Shown here in pieces: positions 27,216 to 37,277 of a stretch of 64,000 nt of DNA. The stretch is from Nitrospira sp. (GTDB taxonomy: Bacteria; Nitrospirota; Nitrospiria; Nitrospirales; Nitrospiraceae), in NCBI GenBank assembly GCA_019636835.1, contig JAHBWU010000007.1:1-64000 (forward strand), given 5' to 3'. The notes beneath the pieces were generated by a model, which was not told the origin of the DNA, ran no database searches, and worked only from the letters and a program-made list of their open reading frames with translations. Each line of letters begins with the position of its first letter. Position 1 is the stretch's first letter. Made by a program: the position numbers and the translations under genes.

Positions 27216-27776
27216 TCATGCTGCAGCATATGGAATTAGTTGGTTGATTTCCAACACAACCCGTGCCTGTATCTCGAGTGTGCGCAAAAGCACCATTGCC
27301 CTTTGGTGTCCGGACATTTCTCGCATAAACACGGCCTCAAGTCCGACGAATGGGCCGTCCTTAATTTGAACACGTTGGCCGCTACTTATTGGCTCCTTCG
27401 GCTTCTCCAGCATGCACACTTCAGAACTTGCCATTCTACTCTTGATGGCATCAATCATCGCAATATCGACCTCCACTGGAGTCGCACCGAACTCCACGAT
27501 TTTCCGAACTCCTCTTGCATAAGACACTGCTCGATAGTGTTCCGATAGATTGATTCGGACGAATAGATACCCGGGGAAGAGAGGAGCAATTACGGTTCTT
27601 TCCTTGCGTCGAATAGTCCTCTGTTCTTGTAACAGCGGCAAGAAACACTCTACTCCCATGCGTCGGATATTTTGCTCGACTTGCTTTTCGTGGTTTGACT
27701 TCGTACAAAGTACATACCATCGCATCTCGTTGCATCTCAATCTATCTGGAAAAGAATCGCTCATAGAATAGCTCAC
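27216..27776 (-). CDS. NusG-paralogue antiterminator (RfaH/UpxY-like)
   Basis: A protein of 169-186 residues. The NGN domain has MRWYVLCTKSNHEKQVEQNI, then ECFLPLL and PLFPGYLFVRIN. A KOW domain near the C-terminus has ISSGQRVQIKDGPFVGLEAV. Specialised NusG paralogues of this kind increase transcription of long polysaccharide operons. Its gene is first in the locus and has an ops-like site in its leader. Start candidates are GTG 27776 (GAGG ten bases upstream), ATG 27764 and ATG 27725; the last begins exactly at the NGN domain. Confidence 0.9.
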   Translation of the reverse strand: MSYSMSDSFPDRLRCNEMRWYVLCTKSNHEKQVEQNIRRMGVECFLPLLQEQRTIRRKERTVIAPLFPGYLFVRINLSEHYRAVSYARGVRKIVEFGATPVEVDIAMIDAIKSRMASSEVCMLEKPKEPISSGQRVQIKDGPFVGLEAVFMREMSGHQRAMVLLRTLEIQARVVLEINQLIPYAAA

Positions 27777-27792
27777 GTCTCTAAAGCCTCAA

Positions 27793-27804
27793 CAGGCTAC
27801 CGCC
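27793..27804 (-). promoter_or_regulatory. ops-like element 1 (GGCGGTAGCCTG)
   Basis: The minus-sense strand reads GGCGGTAGCCTG, 11 of 12 identical to the E. coli ops site GGCGGTAGCGTG. It lies 16 bases upstream of the GTG of the NusG-paralogue gene. A perfect hairpin (CCGGT, ATCC loop, ACCGG; 27808-27821) lies three bases to its 5' side. The position, in the leader of a long surface-glycan operon, is where such elements act. Confidence 0.72.
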
Positions 27805-27830
27805 GTCCCGGTATCCACCGGATCTTTAAC

Positions 27831-27859
27831 TTTCTAATAAACTATACCCACCAAGTCAA
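27831..27859 (-). promoter_or_regulatory. candidate sigma-70 promoter of the polysaccharide locus
   Basis: On the minus strand a -35 box TTGACT (27854-27859) is separated by exactly 17 bases from TAGAAA (27831-27836). Transcription would start near 27824, so the leader would contain the small hairpin and the ops-like element. The -10 box is weak; no other candidate in this gap is better. Confidence 0.45.
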
Positions 27860-27880
27860 CTTGCTATAGAAAAACTGTAA

Positions 27881-28041
27881 TGCCCCACTAATTTTGGACA
27901 GGCAGGTTTTTGACTAACCACTCGGACGGAGACCGCATATCCAATGCGCTGGGTGAGGCCTGGTGATTGGATCCACGTCGGTATCTGCTACACCACGTCC
28001 TCTAAGGTCTCGATCCCTTCCTTACGGAGCCAGACGGTGTG
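27881..28041 (-). pseudogene. IS3-family transposase (OrfB) C-terminal remnant
   Basis: The minus strand reads GIETLEDVV, a stop, QIPTWIQS, then after a frame change HQASPSALDMRSPSEWL to a stop at 27888. This matches the C-terminal end of IS3-group OrfB integrases (a His-x-x-LxMRSPxE pattern). The boundary sequence TGCCCC at 27881 may be an old terminal repeat end. Only about 50 codons survive, with one stop and one frameshift. It abuts the candidate promoter of the polysaccharide locus. Confidence 0.65.
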
Positions 28042-28052
28042 TGCAGGAAAAA

Positions 28053-28445
28053 CTAGAACATGAACTTAAGTCCTACGAAATACGTGACGTGGCTACTTGA
28101 ATTCCCAATCGGAAGCTTTCTTGTCCAGCGCACTTCAGCTAGCGTTGGGGTATCAGCAATCGTTATAGGTGTCGGCACATAGACTTTCAATACCTGCTCA
28201 ATATCCGGAGCTTGATCCATAAGTACTAACATGCCTCCACTACTAATATTCAGCGATAGCGCCTTCCCTCCTTTAGCAAGATTACCATTTCCCACCTCTG
28301 GCGCTGTCATCTCATAAAGAATTGGCCTCAGCAGTGCCACCCGCTCACTATGGTTTTCATAACTGTCTCTTATCGGCCACTCCCATTCCATTGGCGTCAC
28401 GTCCATTCCTCCCTCAGTAAGAAATCGTTGCCCCATTTTCCTCAT
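28053..28445 (-). CDS. PilZ-domain protein
   Basis: A 130-residue protein. KGGKALSLNISSGGMLVLMD and LAEVRWTRK match the PilZ fold, whose members often bind cyclic di-GMP through an upstream RxxxR and a DxSxxG motif. Here the second motif reads NISSGG, with Asn in place of Asp, so ligand binding is uncertain. It may link second-messenger state to surface behaviour. Met codons at residues 4 and 14 are alternative starts. Confidence 0.7.
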   Translation of the reverse strand: MRKMGQRFLTEGGMDVTPMEWEWPIRDSYENHSERVALLRPILYEMTAPEVGNGNLAKGGKALSLNISSGGMLVLMDQAPDIEQVLKVYVPTPITIADTPTLAEVRWTRKLPIGNSSSHVTYFVGLKFMF

Positions 28446-28741
28446 TTACCATTTAAATGGGTGGTCATAAGCCCCTATAGGCTCTTCGGATATCGCCATC
28501 GCTGTGCTCAAACTAGCCCTCAATCTAATGTCAAATCTATGTGGAATATATTCATCGGTTTCCTGAATCGACAATACCAATGACGTAGGCTGCATTCTCG
28601 AAGGTATATGTTGACTCCCTCGAAAGGGTTAGGTACTATTCCCGCATTACCCTAATGCTTGTTTCCCAATCCAGTTAAGCTAATTGCTGTCGAGGCTCTA
28701 TACCTACTAATCCTAACTATCTTGTGATGTCTTAACGCATT
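28446..28741. other. divergent intergenic region, PilZ and LuxR genes
   Basis: About 300 AT-rich bases between two divergently transcribed genes; it should hold both promoters. I could not pick a convincing -35/-10 pair or an operator palindrome. Confidence 0.4.
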
Positions 28742-29350
28742 ATGACAGAAGCAGTTAAAGGTATTGACCAAACAGATGCCCTTGCTGATCAGAGGGCGGG
28801 GTCTGGGATAGTGGTGCTGTCGGCGTCCATGCAACTTCTACATATGAATCGACAGGCTACGGAGCTTGCCAAAAAGATCAACGCAGTCGAGCATGGGAGA
28901 ACTACCACGATTTCAGCGCACGGAGTGCTCCCGACTGACCTGACTGAGCTTTGTGCGGAAATTATTAAAGCCCTTCACATTCGCACGGAAGCCAAGGATT
29001 GGGAACAATTCGAACTCAAACGTGTGACAGGCGACCCTAATCAGCCTATCCTTCTAAGAGGCTTTGGCTTACCGGATCGAGGAGGTATCCAAAACGCCAG
29101 GCTTGTGGTTACCATGGAAGAGTTGGGACGGAAACAAAACCTCAATACAGAGCATGCTCGAGAGCGTTTTCAATTGACTAACCGCGAGCAATCAGTCGTT
29201 GAACACCTGGCAAAAGGGTGGACCAATAAAGAAATCGCCAATGCTCTCCAGATTACTGAACAAACTGTAAAAGAACACATTAAGCACATCATGCGAAAGA
29301 CTAACGCTACCACCCGCACTGGAATTCTCGTCCAGATCTTCAATTCTTGA
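28742..29350 (+). CDS. LuxR-type HTH transcriptional regulator
   Basis: A 202-residue protein. An N-terminal PAS-like region (SGIVVLSASMQLLHMNRQA) is followed by a C-terminal GerE/LuxR helix-turn-helix (FQLTNREQSVVEHLAKGWTN, KEIANALQITEQTVKEHIKH). There is no receiver domain with phospho-acceptor Asp. It probably senses a small molecule or a partner through the PAS-like part. It is divergent from the PilZ gene, and its targets are unknown. Confidence 0.85.
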   Translation: MTEAVKGIDQTDALADQRAGSGIVVLSASMQLLHMNRQATELAKKINAVEHGRTTTISAHGVLPTDLTELCAEIIKALHIRTEAKDWEQFELKRVTGDPNQPILLRGFGLPDRGGIQNARLVVTMEELGRKQNLNTEHARERFQLTNREQSVVEHLAKGWTNKEIANALQITEQTVKEHIKHIMRKTNATTRTGILVQIFNS

Positions 29351-29546
29351 CACTCGTGTTCCAAAGCCTCCTTGATATTCAGGTCTCCTCTCGCTGTGTT
29401 GATAGCGCAACACTGAGTCGGGTTTGACACATTACTGTTAGGGAGAACCCATTAAATTATCAAGTTTTCGAGCTATTCCAGGCTATATTTCTGCGGTCTA
29501 TCATTTGCATAAATTAAGTTGTACACATAGGGTGGGTATAGAAGAA

Positions 29547-30041
29547 ATGAACTGTGACATGATTAGAAAAGGGCTGATGGTGTGGTTATTGGGAACGGTA
29601 ATTTTAGCATCAGGTTGCACAACCGGTCCTGTATCCCAGGTGACAGAGCTAAAGAATAGCGGCTTCATGTCACTGTGGAATACCTATGCCGATTGTAAAT
29701 CAACCTCTGACTTAGCCCAGGCAACCTCAGATCTAACGCAACTGCGCTCAGCTAGCCAAGAAGCGAACGAAGGGTTTATCTTGCCGCTTCCAACTCATCT
29801 TGAGCGTCTAGTGGCTAATCCAACGAGTCGGGTGGCAGTCGATGTAGAAGCGATGGCTGTTGCTTGTGCCCTACACACCGGAGAACTAGCCCTTAATCAA
29901 GGGCAAACTGACATCGCTCGAGATCTCCTGGTTTCGGTCATCAAGCTCCATAAAGAAGAAGGCTCTTACTACGTTTTAAAGGCAAAGACGTTGCTGGCAA
30001 AACTCGGGCAAGGGATCAACGTTTCCTTCAACGTTCACTAG
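29547..30041 (+). CDS. small predicted lipoprotein, unknown function
   Basis: A 164-residue protein with a signal peptide and lipobox (VILASGC), so probably membrane-anchored in the periplasm. The mature part is alpha-helical with no motif I recognise. ATG 29547 and ATG 29559 are both possible starts. Its stop codon shares the palindrome CTAG with the stop of the convergent glycogen synthase gene, so the two genes overlap tail to tail by four bases. Confidence 0.65.
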   Translation: MNCDMIRKGLMVWLLGTVILASGCTTGPVSQVTELKNSGFMSLWNTYADCKSTSDLAQATSDLTQLRSASQEANEGFILPLPTHLERLVANPTSRVAVDVEAMAVACALHTGELALNQGQTDIARDLLVSVIKLHKEEGSYYVLKAKTLLAKLGQGINVSFNVH

Positions 30042-31549
30042 CTCTCTCGTCTTTCTCTCTGCAGCGCTCGGTATAAATCACCGTACAGTTTTGCCGATCG
30101 ATCCCAAGATAGATCGGCCTTCATTCCTGCATGGATCATGGATTGCCATATCTTCGGCTCTCTGTACACATGAAGCGAGAGCAAGAGCACCGAGAGAAGA
30201 GAGTCGGTCGAAGCATCAATGAAATGGAAGCCAGTTGCGCACCTAGATTTGACCGTTGACGGTCGAAAGGGAACAACAGTATCCGCTAATCCTCCAGTAC
30301 GGCGCACAATAGGTACCGTGCCGTATCGAAGGCTATACAGCTGACTTAATCCACATGGCTCATAGCGAGATGGCATGATTAACATGTCCGAGCCAGCTTC
30401 AATACGATGCGCCATCCCCTCATCAAAACCAAGGCATACGCCAATTCGATCGGGATATCTGGCTTTAACTGCAATAAATTGTTGTTCCAAATGACGATCT
30501 CCCGTACCGAGCACTGCGATTTGTGTATCTAAGGACATGAGTTCAGGAATCACACCTATCAGGAGATCAAAGCCCTTCTGGAAAGTCAGCCGACCGATCA
30601 CAGCCAACAATGGGACATCACGATTCGGCAGTCCAAGCTCGCGTTGTAGTGCTCGCTTGCATACTTGTTTTCCCGACAAATCAGCAGCCGTATACTTTGC
30701 CGATAGATAGGGGTCGCTCTCAGGATTCCAAGCGGTGACATCGATACCATTTGTAATCCCTTTGACACCATCTGCACGACTTGCCAACACACCTTCAAGA
30801 CCACACCCATATTCTGCGGTCATGATTTCTTTCGCATAGGTCGGACTCACCGTGGAAACAACATCCGAAAAGATGATGCCGCCCTTCAGACAATTGATAG
30901 ACCCATAGAACTCGAGGCCGCTCGGAGAAAATAGTGATGGGGGAAGCCCCATCTTCATAAACTGCTGGCCAGGGAAGATTCCTTGATATCCCATGTTGTG
31001 TAGGGTCAAAAGCACCTTCAGCCGTTCAAGTCCCTTATACTCGTAAGGAAGAGTTTTCAGATATACTGCGCATAGAGCTGCCTGCCAATCGTGCAAGTGC
31101 AGCACATCAATCTTTTCCTGTCTTGTCTCGATTAGATCACGCACTATTTCGAGGACCGCACGACAGAATAGGGTAAACCGCTCTAGGTTGTCAGAGTAAT
31201 CGTGATGGTCCTGTTGGTAGAGCCCTTGGCGATCAAAGTAGGGATCGTACCGCACAAATAACACCCTCAACCGGTGCAATGCACCGGTCACCGGTACGCT
31301 CTCTTCTTCCACTGTTACGTCGACCGGCTTCCCCTCCACTGGAATAGAAAGTCGCATGGCCAATTGACGAGATTCACCGGTTGCTGGACCTCGGTACCCC
31401 GGCATCAGTAATGTCACATAATGCCCCGACTTCGTTAGCTCGATCGCCAATGCGCCGACCACGTCGGCCAATCCTCCTGTCTTGGCATAGGGAACGGCTT
31501 CGGAGGCTGCCATCACGATATTCAATCCATCTCCGGACGCTGGTATCAT
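30038..31549 (-). CDS. glgA: glycogen synthase (ADP-glucose)
   Basis: A 503-residue GT5 enzyme. The ADP-glucose-binding KTGGLADVVG is near residues 23-32, ITNGIDVTAWNPESDP lies in the linker, and PSRYEPCGLSQLYSLRYGT gives the catalytic Glu region near residue 400. It extends alpha-1,4-glucan chains in the cytoplasm. No other glycogen genes are adjacent. Length and motifs are complete. Confidence 0.95.
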   Translation of the reverse strand: MIPASGDGLNIVMAASEAVPYAKTGGLADVVGALAIELTKSGHYVTLLMPGYRGPATGESRQLAMRLSIPVEGKPVDVTVEEESVPVTGALHRLRVLFVRYDPYFDRQGLYQQDHHDYSDNLERFTLFCRAVLEIVRDLIETRQEKIDVLHLHDWQAALCAVYLKTLPYEYKGLERLKVLLTLHNMGYQGIFPGQQFMKMGLPPSLFSPSGLEFYGSINCLKGGIIFSDVVSTVSPTYAKEIMTAEYGCGLEGVLASRADGVKGITNGIDVTAWNPESDPYLSAKYTAADLSGKQVCKRALQRELGLPNRDVPLLAVIGRLTFQKGFDLLIGVIPELMSLDTQIAVLGTGDRHLEQQFIAVKARYPDRIGVCLGFDEGMAHRIEAGSDMLIMPSRYEPCGLSQLYSLRYGTVPIVRRTGGLADTVVPFRPSTVKSRCATGFHFIDASTDSLLSVLLLSLHVYREPKIWQSMIHAGMKADLSWDRSAKLYGDLYRALQRERRES

Positions 31550-31570
31550 GTGGGGTATCAGGCAGAGGAC

Positions 31571-32056
31571 CTAGGGTCTGGAAATTTCGTCCAGTCGGGT
31601 TTTGAATCGATCCTCATAGGCCCAGGATTTTGCAAGGGCATGCAATTCCTCAGCTTTGAGTTCTTCCCTGTAAACAAGTCGATCATCGAGAAATACGAGA
31701 AGCCAACCACGATCGGGGTATGCGAAATACACTCCTTCTCCTGCATGCACACCGGCCTTCCACCCCTTCGGAGCCTCTCCTGTCGCCACGCGCGATCGAG
31801 GAATAACACTGAAGTCCGGCATCACAAAAAAATGGCTAAACTCACTGTGGTAAAATAGCGGTTTCCCCCAGGCGTTGACGACGGCCCTTGTGGTGATCTG
31901 ATCCAGCACAAGATTATTGGCTTGTACCAACTGTTCTTGTTGCTCCAGCGTCGGCATGCTCGTGCAGCCGACGATCACTACAAGTATCAAAACTCCACTG
32001 AGCCACCGTATCACCTTTATCGAGATAGTATTGATCACGTTGAATCCTAGCCTCAC
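31571..32056 (-). CDS. predicted lipoprotein, unknown function
   Basis: A 161-residue protein with a signal peptide and lipobox (VVIVGC). The mature part contains an AVVNAWGKPLFYHSEFSHFF segment and no enzyme motif. It overlaps the DUF971 gene by four bases (ATGA), so the two are co-translated, and it is followed by glgA 21 bases later. Confidence 0.7.
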   Translation of the reverse strand: MRLGFNVINTISIKVIRWLSGVLILVVIVGCTSMPTLEQQEQLVQANNLVLDQITTRAVVNAWGKPLFYHSEFSHFFVMPDFSVIPRSRVATGEAPKGWKAGVHAGEGVYFAYPDRGWLLVFLDDRLVYREELKAEELHALAKSWAYEDRFKTRLDEISRP

Positions 32057-32424
32057 ATGAGTCGTCGGGATTTTGACTCAACTGGTTTCACCGGTTGACA
32101 GATGTCACACTGACACAATTTTCTTAGCAATGAATAAGAATAGATACCGGTATCGTGACCGTCACTCCATTTGAACTGAAACGCGTAGCGTCCCACCGAC
32201 TCGATATCCTGAAGCATAATCACGATCGGCACATCCTCCGCCTTAAGACGTCGCTCACCCGTCCACTCATCGACACAAGCCGCGCAGGGACAATGCTGCC
32301 GCAGATAGCGAACCGGATAGATGCCCTTGTGGCCATCGCTCCACTGGATGCCCAGCACTCCCTTGTCGACCCATTCCATATCTCGAGGCTCCAGAACGGT
32401 GGTCGTCATATTTTCATCTCTCAT
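32053..32424 (-). CDS. DUF971-family protein
   Basis: About 123 residues. DUF971 (related to the N-terminal domain of gamma-butyrobetaine hydroxylase) occupies most of the protein, as two IQWSDGHKGIYP / FKWSDGHDTGIYS half-repeats. Four Cys occur as CPCAAC and CQCDIC. In some bacteria such proteins are linked to Fe-S cluster carriers; that is family knowledge only. ATG 32409 is a second possible start. Confidence 0.8.
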   Translation of the reverse strand: MRDENMTTTVLEPRDMEWVDKGVLGIQWSDGHKGIYPVRYLRQHCPCAACVDEWTGERRLKAEDVPIVIMLQDIESVGRYAFQFKWSDGHDTGIYSYSLLRKLCQCDICQPVKPVESKSRRLM

Positions 32425-32434
32425 TGTGTCCCAC

Positions 32435-33193
32435 TCATCCTGGCGATGCGAGCGATAGGAAATCAACCGGTGGTAACCGTTTTCCGGCAACAATCGTGAC
32501 ATACCCTTCGATCGCTTCCTCCACTTCATTCCGCACTTGACCCGTAGCTCGCAACCGCGTGAGTAACGTAGGAGCGAGTCGAATCGCTTGTTGGAGGAAC
32601 AAAAGGCTGCCTCGTGAGAATGCGACACATCGTACTCGTTGACGTGCGGCACAGGTCAGGCACACAAGGCCTCCGGCGATCGGGGAAAATTGAGGCTCGC
32701 CGAGGAAATGCGTCTTCCCGCAGGCGGCGCAATGATCCGTCTGCGGGCGAAACCCCGTCAATCCGAGCAATCTGATCTGAAAGAGAAGCGCTGTAAAGGT
32801 TGAGTCCTCACTTTCGTGGAGCGAGGCGAGGCCTTGTTCCAAGGTATCAAACAAGAGGGGGTCCGGATCTCCATCCGGAGTGATCGCTGCGACGACATTG
32901 ACCATCCGAGCCGCCGAGGCCATCAAGCGAAGGTCTTCCCGTAATACTTGAGACGACCGCACGAGGTCAACATGCGAAATCCGAAACAAGGAATCCCCTG
33001 TTTTTTCAAACAGATTCAGACGACACACACTGAACGGTTCGACCGCCCCCCCGAAACGGCTTTTCTGACGGCGGGCACCGCGAGCTACACCCCGGATTTT
33101 ACCAAGATCCTTGGAATACAAGGTGACGATTCGATCGGCGTCGCCCCACTTGCGGCTCCGCAAGATGATCGCCGTCGTCTTTACCAGAGGCAC
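32435..33193 (-). CDS. recO: DNA repair protein RecO
   Basis: About 252 residues. The N-terminal OB fold has VKTTAIILRSRKWGDADRIV, a helical middle follows, and a zinc-binding region has CAACGKTHF and CLTCA. RecO helps load RecA in the RecF pathway. I prefer the GTG at 33193, with GGAGAG upstream and the family's usual first residues, over an ATG at 33244 that overlaps the mgtE end without a ribosome site. Confidence 0.92.
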   Translation of the reverse strand: MPLVKTTAIILRSRKWGDADRIVTLYSKDLGKIRGVARGARRQKSRFGGAVEPFSVCRLNLFEKTGDSLFRISHVDLVRSSQVLREDLRLMASAARMVNVVAAITPDGDPDPLLFDTLEQGLASLHESEDSTFTALLFQIRLLGLTGFRPQTDHCAACGKTHFLGEPQFSPIAGGLVCLTCAARQRVRCVAFSRGSLLFLQQAIRLAPTLLTRLRATGQVRNEVEEAIEGYVTIVAGKRLPPVDFLSLASPG

Positions 33194-33245
33194 GGTTCTC
33201 TCCACTCCCTGCCGCGACAGAATCGTGGGCACGCACCAGTCCATG

Positions 33246-34703
33246 TCACCGGAGATACTCTAAGAAAAGAGTGGCTAAAGTCAGATAAATTGTAATGCCG
33301 GTGATGTCATTCGCCGTCGTGACAAAGGGACCGGCCGCAACGGCTGGATCGACCCCCACGCGTTTGAGGAGAATCGGCATGATCGTCGCCATACTGGTCG
33401 ACACCAGAAATGCGATGATCAGCGAAGCTCCGAGGACCATACCCAAAAACCCTTGGTGCAAGACCCAGGCGACCAGTGTCAGTGTCACACCGCAGGCCAG
33501 CCCCATGACCAGGCCGATCTTCGCTTCACGAAAGAAAACAGGCCATACATGGGTGAGTTCCACAGAACCGGTGGCCAATCCTCGAATAATCAGCGTCGAG
33601 GACTGCAATCCCACATTACCGCCCATTGCCGCAATCACGGGGATAAAACTCACAATCGCCACAACTTCTTGGATCGTATAACGGAAATACCAAAGGATCG
33701 CACCGGACAAGAGACTGCCGACCAGATTGGTGAAGAGCCATGGCAACCGCAGTTTTGCCGAACCGAAGCTCGAAGACTTCGAGCCCGTTTCTTCTTCAAT
33801 CGCCCCGGCCATTTTCAACATGTCTTCGGTCGCTTCTTCCCGGATTACATCGACGACGTCATCAACCGTGATGATGCCCACGAGTTTGCCGTCCCGTTCC
33901 ACAACCGGGATAGCCAGCAAGTTATAGCTGGCCACCTGGCGCGCGACTTCTTCTTGATCCATGTCGATCGCCACACTCATGACCTCTCGGGTCATGATGT
34001 TTTTCAGCGGAGTCGTCGGAGGGACGGTGATCAGCTGGCGGAGCGAGAGGACACCGACCAGACGATCATCCTTGTCCGTCACATAAATATAGAACACCAT
34101 CTCCGCATCGGTGGCTTGCTGTAACCGACGAATCGCTTCCTGTGCCGTGGCATCCTCCGACAAGGAAAAGAATTCCGTGGTCATAATCGCGCCTGCCGTA
34201 TCCTTCGGATACTTCAGGATGTCGGCCACCTCGGTCGAATCCTCGGTCTTCATCAAGGCAAGAATTTCCTTGCTGCGCTCTTCGGGAAGGAATCCGAGAA
34301 TATGCGCCACGTCGTCGGGGCCGAGGTCTTTCAGGAGCCACGCGATGTCGGAATGCAACAGATCGGCGAGTACATGTTGGATGCTTTCGCCGTCGAGTTC
34401 ACTGAGCGCTTGCCCGCGCTTGCCTTCGCCACGGACCAGCTCGAAAATTTCACGTTTTTCCTTCGGAGAGGAGAGATGGGTCACGACTTTGGCGATGTCC
34501 GCGGGATGCATACGTCCCAACATCTTGGAGAGGTTGGTAATGGCTCCGCGTCGCAACAACTTCTGCACCGACTGGATCACAATGTCCGATTTCATCTGCC
34601 CACGTTCGGTTTGATCACGCAAGATTTCCCGCAATATGTCGCGTTCGGACGGACGAGGTCGCTGATCCGGTACCCGCGGCTCTATCGGTCGTTCCGTCTG
34701 CAT
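33246..34703 (-). CDS. mgtE: magnesium transporter MgtE
   Basis: 485 residues. An N-terminal acidic MgtE_N helical domain is followed by two CBS domains (KDTAGAIMTTEFFSLSEDAT, then LKNIMTREVMSVAIDMDQEE and VVERDGKLVGIITVDDVVDV). A five-helix membrane domain has NVGLQSSTLIIRGLATG and FVTTANDITGITIYL. It imports Mg2+ through a channel gated by cytoplasmic Mg2+. Confidence 0.95.
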   Translation of the reverse strand: MQTERPIEPRVPDQRPRPSERDILREILRDQTERGQMKSDIVIQSVQKLLRRGAITNLSKMLGRMHPADIAKVVTHLSSPKEKREIFELVRGEGKRGQALSELDGESIQHVLADLLHSDIAWLLKDLGPDDVAHILGFLPEERSKEILALMKTEDSTEVADILKYPKDTAGAIMTTEFFSLSEDATAQEAIRRLQQATDAEMVFYIYVTDKDDRLVGVLSLRQLITVPPTTPLKNIMTREVMSVAIDMDQEEVARQVASYNLLAIPVVERDGKLVGIITVDDVVDVIREEATEDMLKMAGAIEEETGSKSSSFGSAKLRLPWLFTNLVGSLLSGAILWYFRYTIQEVVAIVSFIPVIAAMGGNVGLQSSTLIIRGLATGSVELTHVWPVFFREAKIGLVMGLACGVTLTLVAWVLHQGFLGMVLGASLIIAFLVSTSMATIMPILLKRVGVDPAVAAGPFVTTANDITGITIYLTLATLFLEYLR

Positions 34704-34713
34704 GCCCGTTCCG

Positions 34714-35598
34714 TCAGTACCCCAACTGCACCAAGGTCTGCTCGTCCTCGCGCCATGCCTTCTTCACCTTCACCCACAGTTCAAGGAACACTTTCATGCT
34801 GAATAGCCGTTCCATATCCAGTCTGGCTTGCGTACCGATCGCTTTCAAACGCTCTCCTTGTTTACCTATCAGGATGCCCTTCTGCGTCTCTCGCTCCACT
34901 AAAATCGACGCTCGAATCTTCGCCAATTTTCCCTGCTCGACGAACTCATCGATTTCGACCGCAACCGCATACGGCACTTCTTCCTCCGTCTCTTGCAACA
35001 CCTTCTCACGGATCATCTCAGCCGCAAGCGTCCTCATTGTCTGATCTGTCACGACATCGTCGCCGTAGGCTCCTTCTCCAGACGGAAGATAGGGGACCGT
35101 CACGGCCAACAACCGGGCAACATTGTCGTCGGCCTGGGCAGAAACCGGCACGATCTCCGTCCACGCGAAGAGTTTGCCGTAACGATCAAGAACCGGGAGC
35201 AGCTTCTGTTTGTTGACGAGATCGATTTTCGTGACGACAAGGATGACCGGACGCGGCTGTTTGGCCAACGCCTCCTTCATATGCTTCACAGCGGTCAGAT
35301 CTCCGGGACCCGGCAGACTCGTCGCCTCCATGAGCATGTAGAATAGATCTGCATCTTCCATGGTCTCTACGGCAGTACGCACCATTCGACGATTCAGCAA
35401 GTGCTCGGGTTTATGAAGCCCCGGCGTGTCGAGAAAGGCAATTTGTGCTCTTTCCACATGCACGACGCCCATAATGCGGGTCCTTGTAGTCTGAGGCTTA
35501 CTCGACACAATCGAAATTTTTTCGCCAAGCAGGCGATTGAGCAGTGTCGACTTGCCGACGTTGGACCGGCCAATGATGGCCACTGTTCCGAACTTCAT
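34714..35598 (-). CDS. era: GTPase Era
   Basis: 294 residues. The GTPase domain has G1 GRSNVGKSTLLNRLLG, a DTPG G3 and a VTKID G4; the C-terminal KH domain has IRASILVERETQKGILIGK. Era binds the 3' end of 16S rRNA and assists small-subunit maturation. Its start overlaps the stop of the FtsB-like gene by four bases. Confidence 0.95.
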   Translation of the reverse strand: MKFGTVAIIGRSNVGKSTLLNRLLGEKISIVSSKPQTTRTRIMGVVHVERAQIAFLDTPGLHKPEHLLNRRMVRTAVETMEDADLFYMLMEATSLPGPGDLTAVKHMKEALAKQPRPVILVVTKIDLVNKQKLLPVLDRYGKLFAWTEIVPVSAQADDNVARLLAVTVPYLPSGEGAYGDDVVTDQTMRTLAAEMIREKVLQETEEEVPYAVAVEIDEFVEQGKLAKIRASILVERETQKGILIGKQGERLKAIGTQARLDMERLFSMKVFLELWVKVKKAWREDEQTLVQLGY

Positions 35599-35954
35599 GG
35601 TTTCGAGAAGGGCTCCGGTTTTTTCTCAGGACCCGGCGTCAATTGATACACAGTTTCGCCCTTGCGCACATAGCCCAACTGCTCTCGAGCCAACTGCTCA
35701 ATTTTGGCGGGGTCATGCTGGAGACGGGTAATATCTCGCTGCAATGTGGCATTTTCTCGACGTAAAGCCGAGAGTTCTTGCTCCAAACCCCTCGCGTGAT
35801 CACGCATAGAGAGATACCGGGTCAGGCCCATTTCTCCGGAAAACAAGGCCACAAATAACCACACACAGCTACCAGCGCCGACCACCTGCATGACGATGAG
35901 TACGCGCTGTCGCCATTCCAGCCACTGCCGCCCGCGATTCTGTTTGATAATCAT
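35595..35954 (-). CDS. FtsB/DivIC-like septum formation initiator
   Basis: 119 residues. One N-terminal membrane helix (VVGAGSCVWLFVALFSG) is followed by a coiled coil of the DivIC/FtsB family (LEQELSALRRENATLQRDI) and the short EQLAREQLGYVRKGETVYQL tail. It is a bitopic division protein expected to pair with FtsL and FtsQ. It is encoded 27 bases after eno, as in many bacteria. Confidence 0.88.
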   Translation of the reverse strand: MIIKQNRGRQWLEWRQRVLIVMQVVGAGSCVWLFVALFSGEMGLTRYLSMRDHARGLEQELSALRRENATLQRDITRLQHDPAKIEQLAREQLGYVRKGETVYQLTPGPEKKPEPFSKP

Positions 35955-35981
35955 CTGCCCATCCGCCGACTACGGAATCAG

Positions 35982-37277
<1,296 letters not shown>

